A stretch of 39,553 nt of DNA, taken from NCBI RefSeq assembly GCF_004403395.1, contig NZ_SOGN01000007.1, positions 249-39,801 of the forward strand. Direction: 5' to 3'. This document shows, one piece after another, positions 8,098 through 17,454 of the stretch (position 1 is the first letter of the stretch; each line of letters starts with the position of its first letter). Origin of the DNA: Cryobacterium cheniae. GTDB lineage: Bacteria > Actinomycetota > Actinomycetes > Actinomycetales > Microbacteriaceae. The position numbers and the translations under genes were made by a program. Under the pieces are notes generated by a model that saw nothing but the letters and a program-made list of their open reading frames with translations, was not told the DNA's origin and did no database searches.

Positions 8098-8796
8098 ATG
8101 AATTCCATCCATCCCACCGCGCAGTTGATCGGTGAGGTCACGCTCGGTTCCGGCAATCTGATCGGACCGCTCGTGGTGATCATCGGCCCGGTGACCATCG
8201 GAGACGACAACTGGATCGGGACCGGGGCGGTCATCGGCGCTCCGCCGGAGGTCAGGAGCTGGCAGCATCCGATGGACGCGGCCGGGCTGGACACCGGCAA
8301 GGGAATCGTGATCGGTGACCGGAATGTCATCCGTGAATACGTGCAGATCCACCAGGGGTGGCATGACATCACCCGGGTGGGCAACGATGTCTTCCTGATG
8401 AATCAGAGCTACATCGCGCATGACTGCACCGTCGAGGACCGTGCCACGCTGGCATCCAGCGTTCTGCTGGCCGGTCACGTTCGCGTCGGCGTTGGTGCGA
8501 ACCTCGGGTTGGGATCCAGTGTTCACCAGCGCTGCTACATCGCAGAGGGGGCGATGGTGGGAATGGGTTCCGTGGTCACCCGGAATGTCCCGCCCTTCGC
8601 CAAGGCCTACGGGAATCCGGCTCGTGTCCATGGCGCGAATGTCGTCGGAATGGAGCGGGCGGAGATCCCGGCCGGGACCATCGGAGCCGCGGTGTCGACC
8701 TATGCGCTGCCCTTTGACGATGCCCTGGAGAGTCTGGTCGGAGCGGCCGGACTGGAGCGGGCCCTGGCCGGGTGGCTTCGTCACGGCACCGAATGA
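8098..8796 (+). CDS. LpxA-like left-handed beta-helix acyltransferase
   Basis: 232 residues made of hexapeptide repeats. It resembles LpxA rather than a generic acetyltransferase: N-terminal IHPTAQLIGEVTLG, IGDRNVIREYVQIHQG, NQSYIAHDCTVEDRATLASS, LAGHVRVG, SVHQRCYI and YGNPARVHGANVVGMER all match landmarks of E. coli LpxA. His108 in AHDC corresponds to the catalytic His125 of that enzyme. The C-terminal helical part is short (232 residues against about 262). LpxA transfers an acyl chain from acyl-ACP to UDP-GlcNAc, or to the 3-amino group of UDP-GlcNAc3N where GnnA/GnnB occur. An actinomycete without lipid A should not need it, so the product is probably a 3-acylamino nucleotide sugar. Acyl chain length is unknown. 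Confidence 0.82.
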   Translation: MNSIHPTAQLIGEVTLGSGNLIGPLVVIIGPVTIGDDNWIGTGAVIGAPPEVRSWQHPMDAAGLDTGKGIVIGDRNVIREYVQIHQGWHDITRVGNDVFLMNQSYIAHDCTVEDRATLASSVLLAGHVRVGVGANLGLGSSVHQRCYIAEGAMVGMGSVVTRNVPPFAKAYGNPARVHGANVVGMERAEIPAGTIGAAVSTYALPFDDALESLVGAAGLERALAGWLRHGTE

Positions 8797-9800
8797 TGGA
8801 ACCCGCCCTGCAGCCCACCGTGTCCGTGGCCCTGTGCACCTTCAACGGTGCCGCCTATGTCGGTGAACAGCTCCGCAGCATCCTGAGCCAGTCCACACGG
8901 CCGAGCGAGATCGTCGTCTCGGACGACGCCTCCACGGACGGCACCGTCGGCATCGTCGAGCAGGTGCATGCCGCGTGGGTGGCCGACGGTGGTGACCCGG
9001 CTCTTGACTTCCGGGTGATCAGAAACGCGGTGGCGCTCGGGGTCGCAGCCAACTTCGAGCAGGCACTGTCAGCGTGCTCGGGCGACTTGCTGGCGCTGAG
9101 TGACCAGGACGACGTCTGGGCCCCCGGCCGTCTGCAGGCGATGGTCGGCGAGTTCCTGCGGCGGCCGGAGTTGCAGCTGCTGCACTCCGACGCCCGCCTC
9201 GTCGGCGGTGACGGGACCTCTCTGGGCACGACACTCTTCACGACGCTGGGCATCACCGACGACGAGAAGAAGGGCGTGCACGAGGGGCGTGCATTCAACG
9301 TGCTCCTGCGCCGCAACATCATCACCGGGGCGACCGCGGTGGTGCGCCGCGAACTCGTCGACCGGGCGCGACCGTTTCCGGCCGCGTGGGTGCACGACGA
9401 ATGGCTGGCCATGGTCGCCGCGGCGACGGGGACCATGGATTTTCTGGACGACGCCCTGATCGACTACCGGCAACACGGTGGCAATCAGATCGGGGTGACC
9501 AGCCTGGATGCCGCCGGTCGGCTGAGCCGGTTGCAGGCGCCGCGCACACAGCGCAACGAGCGGCTGCTGGCCCGGGCCGAGGCGCTCGATGAACGTGCAC
9601 CGGGCCTGCTGCCGGTTCCACCCGATGCCTACCTTCGCCAGATCCGGGCGAAGGTCGCGCACGAACGGGTTCGCAGCGCCTTACCGGGCTCTCGGCTCCG
9701 CCGGGTCGTTCCCGTTCTGCGCCAGTGGCGGACGGGGGGATACGCCCGGTTCGGGCTCGGACCGCAGGACGTTCTGCGTGACCTCGTTCAGCCGCTGTGA
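8793..9800 (+). CDS. GT2 family glycosyltransferase, rhamnosyltransferase-like
   Basis: 335 residues. The ATG at 8793 overlaps the preceding stop (ATGA), so it is translationally coupled; the next codon is also ATG. GT-A signatures are SVALCTFNGAAYVGEQLRS, VVSDDASTDGT and LALSDQDDVWAPGRL, with the SDQDDxW motif common in rhamnosyltransferase-like GT2 enzymes. NIITGATAVVRRELVD and WVHDEWLAM follow, also typical of the group. It has no transmembrane helix and probably acts at the cytoplasmic face on a lipid-linked glycan. Donor sugar and acceptor are not readable. It ends 14 bp before the convergent ligase-like gene. Confidence 0.88.
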   Translation: MMEPALQPTVSVALCTFNGAAYVGEQLRSILSQSTRPSEIVVSDDASTDGTVGIVEQVHAAWVADGGDPALDFRVIRNAVALGVAANFEQALSACSGDLLALSDQDDVWAPGRLQAMVGEFLRRPELQLLHSDARLVGGDGTSLGTTLFTTLGITDDEKKGVHEGRAFNVLLRRNIITGATAVVRRELVDRARPFPAAWVHDEWLAMVAAATGTMDFLDDALIDYRQHGGNQIGVTSLDAAGRLSRLQAPRTQRNERLLARAEALDERAPGLLPVPPDAYLRQIRAKVAHERVRSALPGSRLRRVVPVLRQWRTGGYARFGLGPQDVLRDLVQPL

Positions 9801-9814
9801 GCTCCGGCCGGCCG

Positions 9815-11116
9815 CTACTCCGGGTGCCGGTGCGGAGTGGGCTGCAACAGGCTGCGCCAGCTCTTGCCCTGCGCGGCCTTCACGGCACAGATCAGCAGGA
9901 GCAGCCAACCGAAGTCGACCAGCACGGTGCTTTCGGCCGCCGACGTGACCAGCAGGGTCACCAGCACCAGCGGTGACCAGACGTAGACGATCGAGCGCTT
10001 GTCGGAGGCGAGCAGCCAGGACCGCCAGAAGGCGAGCAGCACGAGCGCCAGGAACGACAGGAGGCCGACCAGGCCGACCTGGAAGTAGACGTCGAGGAAT
10101 GCGTTCAGCCCGGAGGTCTGCGGGCGCCCGGTGACGAAGCTGAGCCAGCCGTAGGGGGTGACGTCTGCCGGCCAGAGGCCGGCCCAGCCCCAGCCCTCGA
10201 GCGGATGCAAGGTGGCCAGGCGCCATATTTCGCCCCACAGCGTGATGCGGGCCTCGAACTCGCTGCCCGCGTTCAGCTGGTCGATGATGCGGGCCCGGGC
10301 CGCGACGGCGATGATGCCGGCCACGACGGTGGCGCCGAGCAGTGCGATCTGCAGCACCCACCGGTTCGCGACCGGCGTGCTGCGCAGCCAGATCAGCGCC
10401 AGCGCGGCGAGGCCCACGAAGAGGGCCACGACGAGGATGACGGGCGACCGGGTGAGCAACAGGCCGAACACGGCCAGGGCGATGGAGCAGATGCCGAGCC
10501 CGCGCCGCACCGACCGTGACCGCAGCTCAACGGCGAAGGTGACCGCCGCGATCAGGGAGACCAACCCGAACACGTTGCGGGAGCCGAAGATGCCCTGTAC
10601 GGGCCCGAACGAGTCGATGTTGCCCTGGATGCCCAGGAAGACGAAGGGGACGTCTAACAGGAGTCCGGAGAGCACCTCCAGCGCCAGGGACAGCCCGAGC
10701 AGCACCCGCAGCACGTCGCCGGTGGCGCGCACGACCTGGATGGTGTCGCGGGCCAGAGCGATGTAGATGGCCAGGAAGGTGAAGGCGAGCTGGTAGAGCG
10801 AGGCGCTGAGGGTGTGCAGCGGGTAGCCGGACCACAGCACCGACACGGCGCACCAACCCACGAAGACCATGATCGAGATCGGCAGGAGTCCGTGCCAGTC
10901 GACGCCGGCCCAGCGGGCGGAGAGCGAGAACCCGGCCAGCACCACGAGGCCCACGAGAATGCCGACGACGCCGGGCGGGCCGATCACTGCCCGCAGGGTC
11001 GTGGCCCCGAAGGCGAAACCGATGATGACCAGCGTCAGCGAGGAGGCGAACCGGGGGGAGGCGAACAGCCGCTTGAACTGGGCCGGCACGGCGGGGGGAT
11101 TCGCGCGGTAGGTCAT
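9815..11116 (-). CDS. O-antigen ligase/polymerase-like membrane protein, copy lacking the loop histidine
   Basis: 433 residues with ten or more hydrophobic helices. The large extracytoplasmic loop has HPLEGWGWAGLWPADVTPYGW and later TSGLNAFLDVYFQVGLVGLLSF, the Wzy_C/WaaL-like region. Where the neighbouring paralogue has QAHNAWLDVWLQLG, this protein has SGLNAFLDVYFQVG, so the conserved histidine before Asn is missing. The family joins or polymerises lipid-linked glycans on the outer face of the membrane. TAGCGT lies nine bases before the ATG in the 19-bp gap after the paralogue, so the gene may also have its own near-leaderless transcript. The pair fits the adjacent glycan genes. Confidence 0.85.
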   Translation of the reverse strand: MTYRANPPAVPAQFKRLFASPRFASSLTLVIIGFAFGATTLRAVIGPPGVVGILVGLVVLAGFSLSARWAGVDWHGLLPISIMVFVGWCAVSVLWSGYPLHTLSASLYQLAFTFLAIYIALARDTIQVVRATGDVLRVLLGLSLALEVLSGLLLDVPFVFLGIQGNIDSFGPVQGIFGSRNVFGLVSLIAAVTFAVELRSRSVRRGLGICSIALAVFGLLLTRSPVILVVALFVGLAALALIWLRSTPVANRWVLQIALLGATVVAGIIAVAARARIIDQLNAGSEFEARITLWGEIWRLATLHPLEGWGWAGLWPADVTPYGWLSFVTGRPQTSGLNAFLDVYFQVGLVGLLSFLALVLLAFWRSWLLASDKRSIVYVWSPLVLVTLLVTSAAESTVLVDFGWLLLLICAVKAAQGKSWRSLLQPTPHRHPE

Positions 11117-11135
11117 GACGGTCCCACGCTACCGC

Positions 11136-12440
11136 TTACGGCATCCGTTGAGTGGATGCCTGCTGACGCTTCGTGGTCACGGCGAGCACGACCAGCAGCA
11201 GCCAGCCGGACTCGACCAGGATGCGGCTCTCGGCCAGGCTCTGGGCGAGCAGTGCCACCAGCAGCAGCAGTGGGAGCAGAGCGGAGACCGCATACGGTTC
11301 CGTGTCGGCGACGCTGCGGCGCGGCCGGTCGACGGCGAGGAACCAGCTGCGCCACAGCGTGGAGAACACGAGGGCGGTGAAGACGATCAGCCCGAGGATG
11401 CCCAGCTGCAGCCAGACGTCGAGCCAGGCGTTGTGCGCCTGCAGGTAGACGACGCCGCGGCGCACGGCGAGACCCTCGAAGGGTTCGACCCAGGGGGCCC
11501 AGTAGCTCACCCAGCCCCAGCCGAATACCGGGCGCTCGAGGGCCAGCGCGGTCACGTTGCGCCAGATGTCGAGGCGACCGGTGAGGTCGGCGGACTTGCC
11601 GAGCAGGCTGAGGAGCTGCGGTGTGACGATCACCAGGCCGACACCGCCGACGAGCACGGATGCCGCGGCCGCCAGATACACCGGACGGCGCCCCTCGGGC
11701 GGCCGGCGGCGGGCCCAGAGCGCGAAAAGCAGCACCACGGTGACGGCGGTGGCGGCAAAGGCCACGGTCGCGGACCGGGTCAGCAGGAGCATCAGCACGC
11801 CGAGGCCCAGCCAGGCCCTACCCCAGCGGCGGCTCACGGTGCCGGCGGCGAGCTGCACGGCGAAGACGATCACGGCGATCAGCGCCAGAAAACCGAGCAG
11901 GTTGCGGTTGGCGACGATGCCCTCGATCGGGCCGCCCTGAAGCAGGATGCCGCGCGACCAGTAGAACGACTCCGGCACATCACGGGTGCCGTAGTCGACC
12001 CAGAAGGGGAGCACGGCCTGCCGCACGAAGACGGCGACGATCAGCTCGAAGACGAGGGACAGGGCGAGAATCCAGCGCAGTGCGGCGCCCAGCGTGCGCA
12101 GCAGCTCCGCCCAGCTCAGGCACAGGGCCAGGAAGAGCGCGGACAGCGTGGTCGCCCACTGCAGGGTGACGCCGATCAGGGAGGCGCCGAGGTAGAACGA
12201 CCAGACCAGTGACAGGGTGGCCAGACCGAGGAAGGCGATCAGTGATTTCGGGAACCGCGGCCACATCCAGTCGGGTTTCAGCCGGACCAGGGCGAGGACG
12301 CTGAACGCGACGACCGCCAGTGCGAGCGCGCCGTAGCCCCACCAGCCGAACAGGCTGCGCCAGAATTGCCCGGCCAGAGCCGAGAAAAAGACGAACGTCG
12401 CAAAGGTGCGAACGACGAAGCGGCTCTGGACAGCGGGCAT
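11136..12440 (-). CDS. O-antigen ligase/polymerase-like membrane protein
   Basis: 434 residues from ATG 12440, the ninth codon of the longest frame. This start is preferred because TAGCCT lies 7 bp upstream in leaderless position. It has ten or more hydrophobic helices. The periplasm-type loop contains RPVFGWGWVSYWAPWVEPFEG, and GVVYLQAHNAWLDVWLQLGILGL carries the His-Asn pair of the Wzy_C/WaaL region. It is a paralogue of the next gene downstream (the same HNxxLD-type loop and helix pattern). It likely polymerises or ligates undecaprenyl-linked glycan made by the neighbouring locus. The glycan identity is unknown. Confidence 0.87.
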   Translation of the reverse strand: MPAVQSRFVVRTFATFVFFSALAGQFWRSLFGWWGYGALALAVVAFSVLALVRLKPDWMWPRFPKSLIAFLGLATLSLVWSFYLGASLIGVTLQWATTLSALFLALCLSWAELLRTLGAALRWILALSLVFELIVAVFVRQAVLPFWVDYGTRDVPESFYWSRGILLQGGPIEGIVANRNLLGFLALIAVIVFAVQLAAGTVSRRWGRAWLGLGVLMLLLTRSATVAFAATAVTVVLLFALWARRRPPEGRRPVYLAAAASVLVGGVGLVIVTPQLLSLLGKSADLTGRLDIWRNVTALALERPVFGWGWVSYWAPWVEPFEGLAVRRGVVYLQAHNAWLDVWLQLGILGLIVFTALVFSTLWRSWFLAVDRPRRSVADTEPYAVSALLPLLLLVALLAQSLAESRILVESGWLLLVVLAVTTKRQQASTQRMP

Positions 12441-12453
12441 GTGTCTAAGGCTA
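12441..12453 (-). promoter_or_regulatory. Leaderless -10 element of the ligase-like gene
   Basis: On the minus strand TAGCCT (12453-12448) is followed by seven bases and ATG 12440. No Shine-Dalgarno sequence is present. Confidence 0.5.
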
Positions 12454-12475
12454 GGGCGTGCCAAGGCGGTCAGCG

Positions 12476-12504
12476 GTCACTTTCCATACCCCCTGGGGTA
12501 TAGT
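12476..12504 (+). promoter_or_regulatory. CstR/CsoR-type operator inside the promoter of the persulfide operon
   Basis: The perfect inverted repeat ATACCCC-CT-GGGGTAT spans 12486-12501. It has the AT-flanked C/G-tract form known for CsoR/CstR-family operators. It overlaps the probable -10 TATAGT (12499-12504); a poor -35 (GTCACT, 12476-12481) lies 17 bp upstream. GGAGG at 12511-12515 is the ribosome-binding site for ATG 12522. The only CsoR-family repressor in the window is the second gene of this operon, so autoregulation is expected. Confidence 0.8.
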
Positions 12505-12521
12505 AATCCCGGAGGTTTGAA

Positions 12522-14485
<1,964 letters not shown>

Positions 14486-14502
14486 CCCCACCTCCCCTCC
14501 GC

Positions 14503-14559
14503 CGAGTTGCGGACAAAACACCCTCGTCACCGAGAGGAAGGTGTTTTGTCCGCAACTCG
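14503..14559. repeat. 20-bp perfect inverted repeat between convergent genes
   Basis: The left arm CGAGTTGCGGACAAAACACC (14503-14522) is the exact reverse complement of 14540-14559. The 17-base loop contains its own CTCG-TCAC-CGAG mini-hairpin. It lies between the stops of the CstR-like gene and the acyl-CoA dehydrogenase. It could act as a bidirectional terminator, but no T-run follows, and the perfect long arms look more like a REP/MITE-like element. No second copy is seen in this window. Confidence 0.75.
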
Positions 14560-14601
14560 CGGTAGGCCGGGCGTGCGCCGCGGCAGCCGCGGCATCCGTG
14601 G

Positions 14602-15780
14602 CTAGACGAAGGCCGCCTGGCCGGTGATGCTGCGGCCCACGATCAGGGTGTTCATCTCCCGCGTGCCCTCGTAGGAGTAGACGGCCTCGGCGTCGGCGAA
14701 GAAACGGGCCACGTCGTAATCGAGCACGATTCCGTTGCCGCCGAAGAGTTCGCGGCACCAGGCGACCGTTTCCCGCATCCGTGCGGTCGTGTAGAGCTTG
14801 GCCAGGGCGGCGTGCTCGTCGCGCTGACTGCCCTCGTCGAGCATCTGCGAGACCCGCACGACCATGCCCAGGCTGGCGGTGATGTTGCCGAGGGACTTCA
14901 CGAGCAGGTCCTGCACCAGCTGGTGCCCGCCGATCTCCTTGCCGAACTGCGTGCGCTCCTTCGCGTAGGCGACGGCCGCCTCGTAGGCACCGATCGAGGT
15001 GCCCACGGCCGACCACGCCACCTCGGCGCGGGTCAGGCGCAGCACCTTGGCGGTGTCCTTGAAGGAGTTCGCGTTCTGCAACCGGTTCTTCTCGGGCACG
15101 ACCACGTTCTCCAGAACGATATCGGCGTTCTGCACCGAGCGGAGGCTGATCTTGCCCTCGATCCGGGTGGCGGTGTAGCCGGGGGTGTCGGTGGTCACGA
15201 TGAAGCCCTTGACCATGCCGTCGGCGGTGTCCTTCGCCCAGATGATGGTGATGTCGGAGAAGGTGGCGTTTCCGATCCAGCGCTTGGCGCCGTTCAGCAG
15301 CCAGGTGTCGCCGGTGCGGGTGGCCGTCGTGCGGAGGCCCTGCGCCGCATCCGAGCCGGAGAGCGGCTCGGTCAGCCCGAATGCCCCCACGATCTCCCCG
15401 CTCGCCAGGCGCGGCAGCCATTCGTCACGCTGCTCCTGCGACCCCGTCGCCGAGATGGTGCCGCAGGCGAGCCCGTTCTGCACCCCGACGAAGGTGGCGA
15501 CGGATGCGTCCACCCGCGCCGTCTCGAGGGCCACGAAGCCGCGGAACACCGCGGAGTTCTCGAAGGGCCGCGTCTCGGGCCAGCTGAAGGAGTAGGCCCC
15601 GAGCGCCGCCAGTGGCCGGATGACCTCGGCCGGGAACTCGGCGCGCTCCCAGCATCCGTTCACGATGGGCCGAACATCGGACTCGAGATAGGCGCGCAGA
15701 TTGGTGAGCGCGGTTTTTTCCTGCTCAGTCAGCAGATTCTCAAAGCCGTAGAAGTCGCTGGGAAGTAGCTCGAAGGTCAT
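14602..15780 (-). CDS. Acyl-CoA dehydrogenase, glutaryl-CoA dehydrogenase-like
   Basis: 392 residues from ATG 15780, with GGAG eight bases upstream; further in-frame ATGs upstream lack such a site. Acyl-CoA dehydrogenase landmarks are ACGTISATGSQEQRDEWLP, AFGLTEPLSGSDAAQGL, NGAKRWIGNATFSD, ERTQFGKEIGGHQLVQ and RELFGGNGI. Near the C-terminus YSYEGTREMNTLIVGRSITG holds the catalytic Glu in the position used by glutaryl-CoA dehydrogenases. FAD-dependent alpha,beta-oxidation of an acyl-CoA is firm; glutaryl-CoA as substrate is only suggested by family resemblance. No electron-transfer flavoprotein or other degradation genes lie next to it. Confidence 0.9.
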   Translation of the reverse strand: MTFELLPSDFYGFENLLTEQEKTALTNLRAYLESDVRPIVNGCWERAEFPAEVIRPLAALGAYSFSWPETRPFENSAVFRGFVALETARVDASVATFVGVQNGLACGTISATGSQEQRDEWLPRLASGEIVGAFGLTEPLSGSDAAQGLRTTATRTGDTWLLNGAKRWIGNATFSDITIIWAKDTADGMVKGFIVTTDTPGYTATRIEGKISLRSVQNADIVLENVVVPEKNRLQNANSFKDTAKVLRLTRAEVAWSAVGTSIGAYEAAVAYAKERTQFGKEIGGHQLVQDLLVKSLGNITASLGMVVRVSQMLDEGSQRDEHAALAKLYTTARMRETVAWCRELFGGNGIVLDYDVARFFADAEAVYSYEGTREMNTLIVGRSITGQAAFV

Positions 15781-15874
15781 CAGGTGCTCCATTGCAGGGG
15801 GCGACGGCCTCGCTTCGGCGGTCGACGAATGTTCGCAGCCTAGGTCGCCGGGCCTGCTCGCCGAAAGCAGTTGG

Positions 15875-15889
15875 TAGTTTGGTCCAAAC
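15875..15889 (+). promoter_or_regulatory. manA promoter -10 with overlapping palindrome
   Basis: TAGTTT (15875-15880) can serve as a -10 for manA, giving a short leader with GGAG before ATG 15911. The inverted repeat GTTTGG-T-CCAAAC (15877-15889) covers it and the expected start site, as a repressor operator would. It also lies upstream of the divergent acyl-CoA dehydrogenase. No local regulator gene is an obvious partner. Confidence 0.4.
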
Positions 15890-15910
15890 CGAAGAGTGCA
15901 GGAGAGCGCC

Positions 15911-17206
15911 ATGTTTGTGGGCATCACCAATTCGCCGCGGGACTATGCCTGGGGGTCGACGACCGCCATCGCGGGTCTGCTGGGCTACGTTCCGTCGGGC
16001 ACGGCCGAGGCCGAACTCTGGCTGGGCGCACACTCCGGATCGCCGAGCGTCATCACCGACCCCGAGCAGGTCGGCGGCCACCGCACCCTCCTGGAGTGGA
16101 TCCAGGCCGCCCCCGCGGAGGCCCTCGGTACCGCGCTCGCCGCGCCTGCCGACCCCTCCGCGCCGGTGCAACCGCGGCTCCCCTTCCTGCTGAAGATCCT
16201 CGCCGCCGCGGGCCCGCTCTCGTTGCAGGCACATCCGACCTCGGAGCGGGCGCGCATCGGCTTCGGGCTGGAGAACGAAGCCGGCCTCCCGCAGGGTGCG
16301 CCGGACCGCAACTACCGCGACCCATTCCACAAGCCCGAGCTGATCTTCGCCCTGAGTGACACCTTCGAGGCTCTCTGCGGCTTCCGGGACCTGGTCCAGA
16401 TTCGTGGCATCCTGGGCGAATTGCGTGCCCTGGACGTGGCCTCGGACAACCCGCAGCCCGGCGCGCTCGACGCGCTCGAGCGGCACCTGCTCGGCGGCGA
16501 TGCGCTGCGCGACAGTGTCGACTGGCTGCTGCGCGACGGCCGCGGCGGCGACTCGGGCGAGGTCGCCTGGCTGGTCGAGCGGGTGGTCGCCCTCGCCGAG
16601 AGTGCGGCCGACCTGGCCGAGAGCGGTGCGATCCTCGACTTTCCGCTGGAACTAGCCACCGTGCGAGACCTCGCCCGCGCCTACCCGGGGGACCCCGGGA
16701 TCGTGATCTCGCTGCTGACGAACCGGGTGTCGCTGAAGCGCGGCGAGGTGCTCTACCTGCCGGCCGGCAACATCCACGCCTACCTGTTCGGGCTCGGCGT
16801 GGAGCTGATGGCCGCCTCGGACAACGTGCTGCGCGGCGGGCTGAGCCCCAAGCACATCGACGTGGATGAGCTGCTCGAGGTGCTCGATTTCACTCCGCTG
16901 CCGGTGCCGTACCTGTCGCCGGTGGTGTCGTCTCCGGGCGTTTCGGAGTATCGCCCCGACGTGGACGACTTCGTGCTCGTGCACATCGCGGCCGAGGCTG
17001 TTCCGGTCTCGCAGGCGGGGGTGCCGATGCGGCAGTTCACGCTGACGGGACCCGCAATCGCCATCTGCACGGCCGGGGGATTTTTGGTGGCCGGTGCGGG
17101 GTCATCCGTCCCCCTCAACCGCGGCGAGTCCATCTACATCACGCCCGACGAAGGCATGCTCACCTTCGCCGGCGTCGGCGAGGTCTTCCTGGCCACGACC
17201 CCCTAG
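15911..17206 (+). CDS. manA: Mannose-6-phosphate isomerase, class I
   Basis: 431 residues from ATG 15911 with AGGAG upstream; an in-frame start at 15896 would include the ribosome-binding site. Type I PMI motifs are NSPRDYAWGS, LQAHPTSERARIGF (zinc-binding Gln and His), YRDPFHKPELIFAL and, in the cupin core, LKRGEVLYLPAGNIHAYLFGLGVELMAASDNVLRGGLSPKHIDVDEL. It interconverts fructose-6-phosphate and mannose-6-phosphate and supplies mannose for GDP-mannose and envelope mannosylation. The phosphomannomutase homologue of this window lies 20 kb away and looks inactive. A palindromic element of the 87-bp family begins 12 bp after the stop. Confidence 0.95.
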   Translation: MFVGITNSPRDYAWGSTTAIAGLLGYVPSGTAEAELWLGAHSGSPSVITDPEQVGGHRTLLEWIQAAPAEALGTALAAPADPSAPVQPRLPFLLKILAAAGPLSLQAHPTSERARIGFGLENEAGLPQGAPDRNYRDPFHKPELIFALSDTFEALCGFRDLVQIRGILGELRALDVASDNPQPGALDALERHLLGGDALRDSVDWLLRDGRGGDSGEVAWLVERVVALAESAADLAESGAILDFPLELATVRDLARAYPGDPGIVISLLTNRVSLKRGEVLYLPAGNIHAYLFGLGVELMAASDNVLRGGLSPKHIDVDELLEVLDFTPLPVPYLSPVVSSPGVSEYRPDVDDFVLVHIAAEAVPVSQAGVPMRQFTLTGPAIAICTAGGFLVAGAGSSVPLNRGESIYITPDEGMLTFAGVGEVFLATTP

Positions 17207-17218
17207 CGCCCGCCGCCT

Positions 17219-17305
17219 AACCAATTCGACGGAGATTTTGCCCAAAACCCGCCTAACCGCCGCGTTTTCGGCCATTTGGAGCAGAATCTCCGTCGAATTC
17301 GTTCG
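17219..17305. repeat. 87-bp palindromic element, copy A
   Basis: Begins AACCAATTCGACGGAGATTT and ends AATCTCCGTCGAATTCGTTCG minus its first base in arm alignment. The 15-bp inner arms (AATTCGACGGAGATT and its complement) are perfect. With the flanking bases the arms reach about 22 bp, with mismatches at one G/C position near the outer end and at the inner end. The core (about 17240-17283) shares AAAACCCGC and the end GGCCATTTGGAGCA with copy B in diverged form. Copies B and C are at 18536-18621 and 26940-27026. Confidence 0.85.
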
Positions 17306-17454
17306 TCGCCACCCTGCAGGTGGTGGCAGGGGCGCGGCACCGAGCGGCACCGGGCGGGAACAGTGAGCCCTCCCCAGCCGGCAGGGGCGGAGGGCCCTCC
17401 CCAGGGTGACGGATGCCGCGTTGCGGGCCAGTCTCCGCTGCGAGGCTGCGGGCC

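Noticed and set aside
8098..8796. Presence of a lipid A pathway suggested by the LpxA-like gene
   Set aside because: No other lipid A gene is visible and the rest of the window is typical actinomycete.
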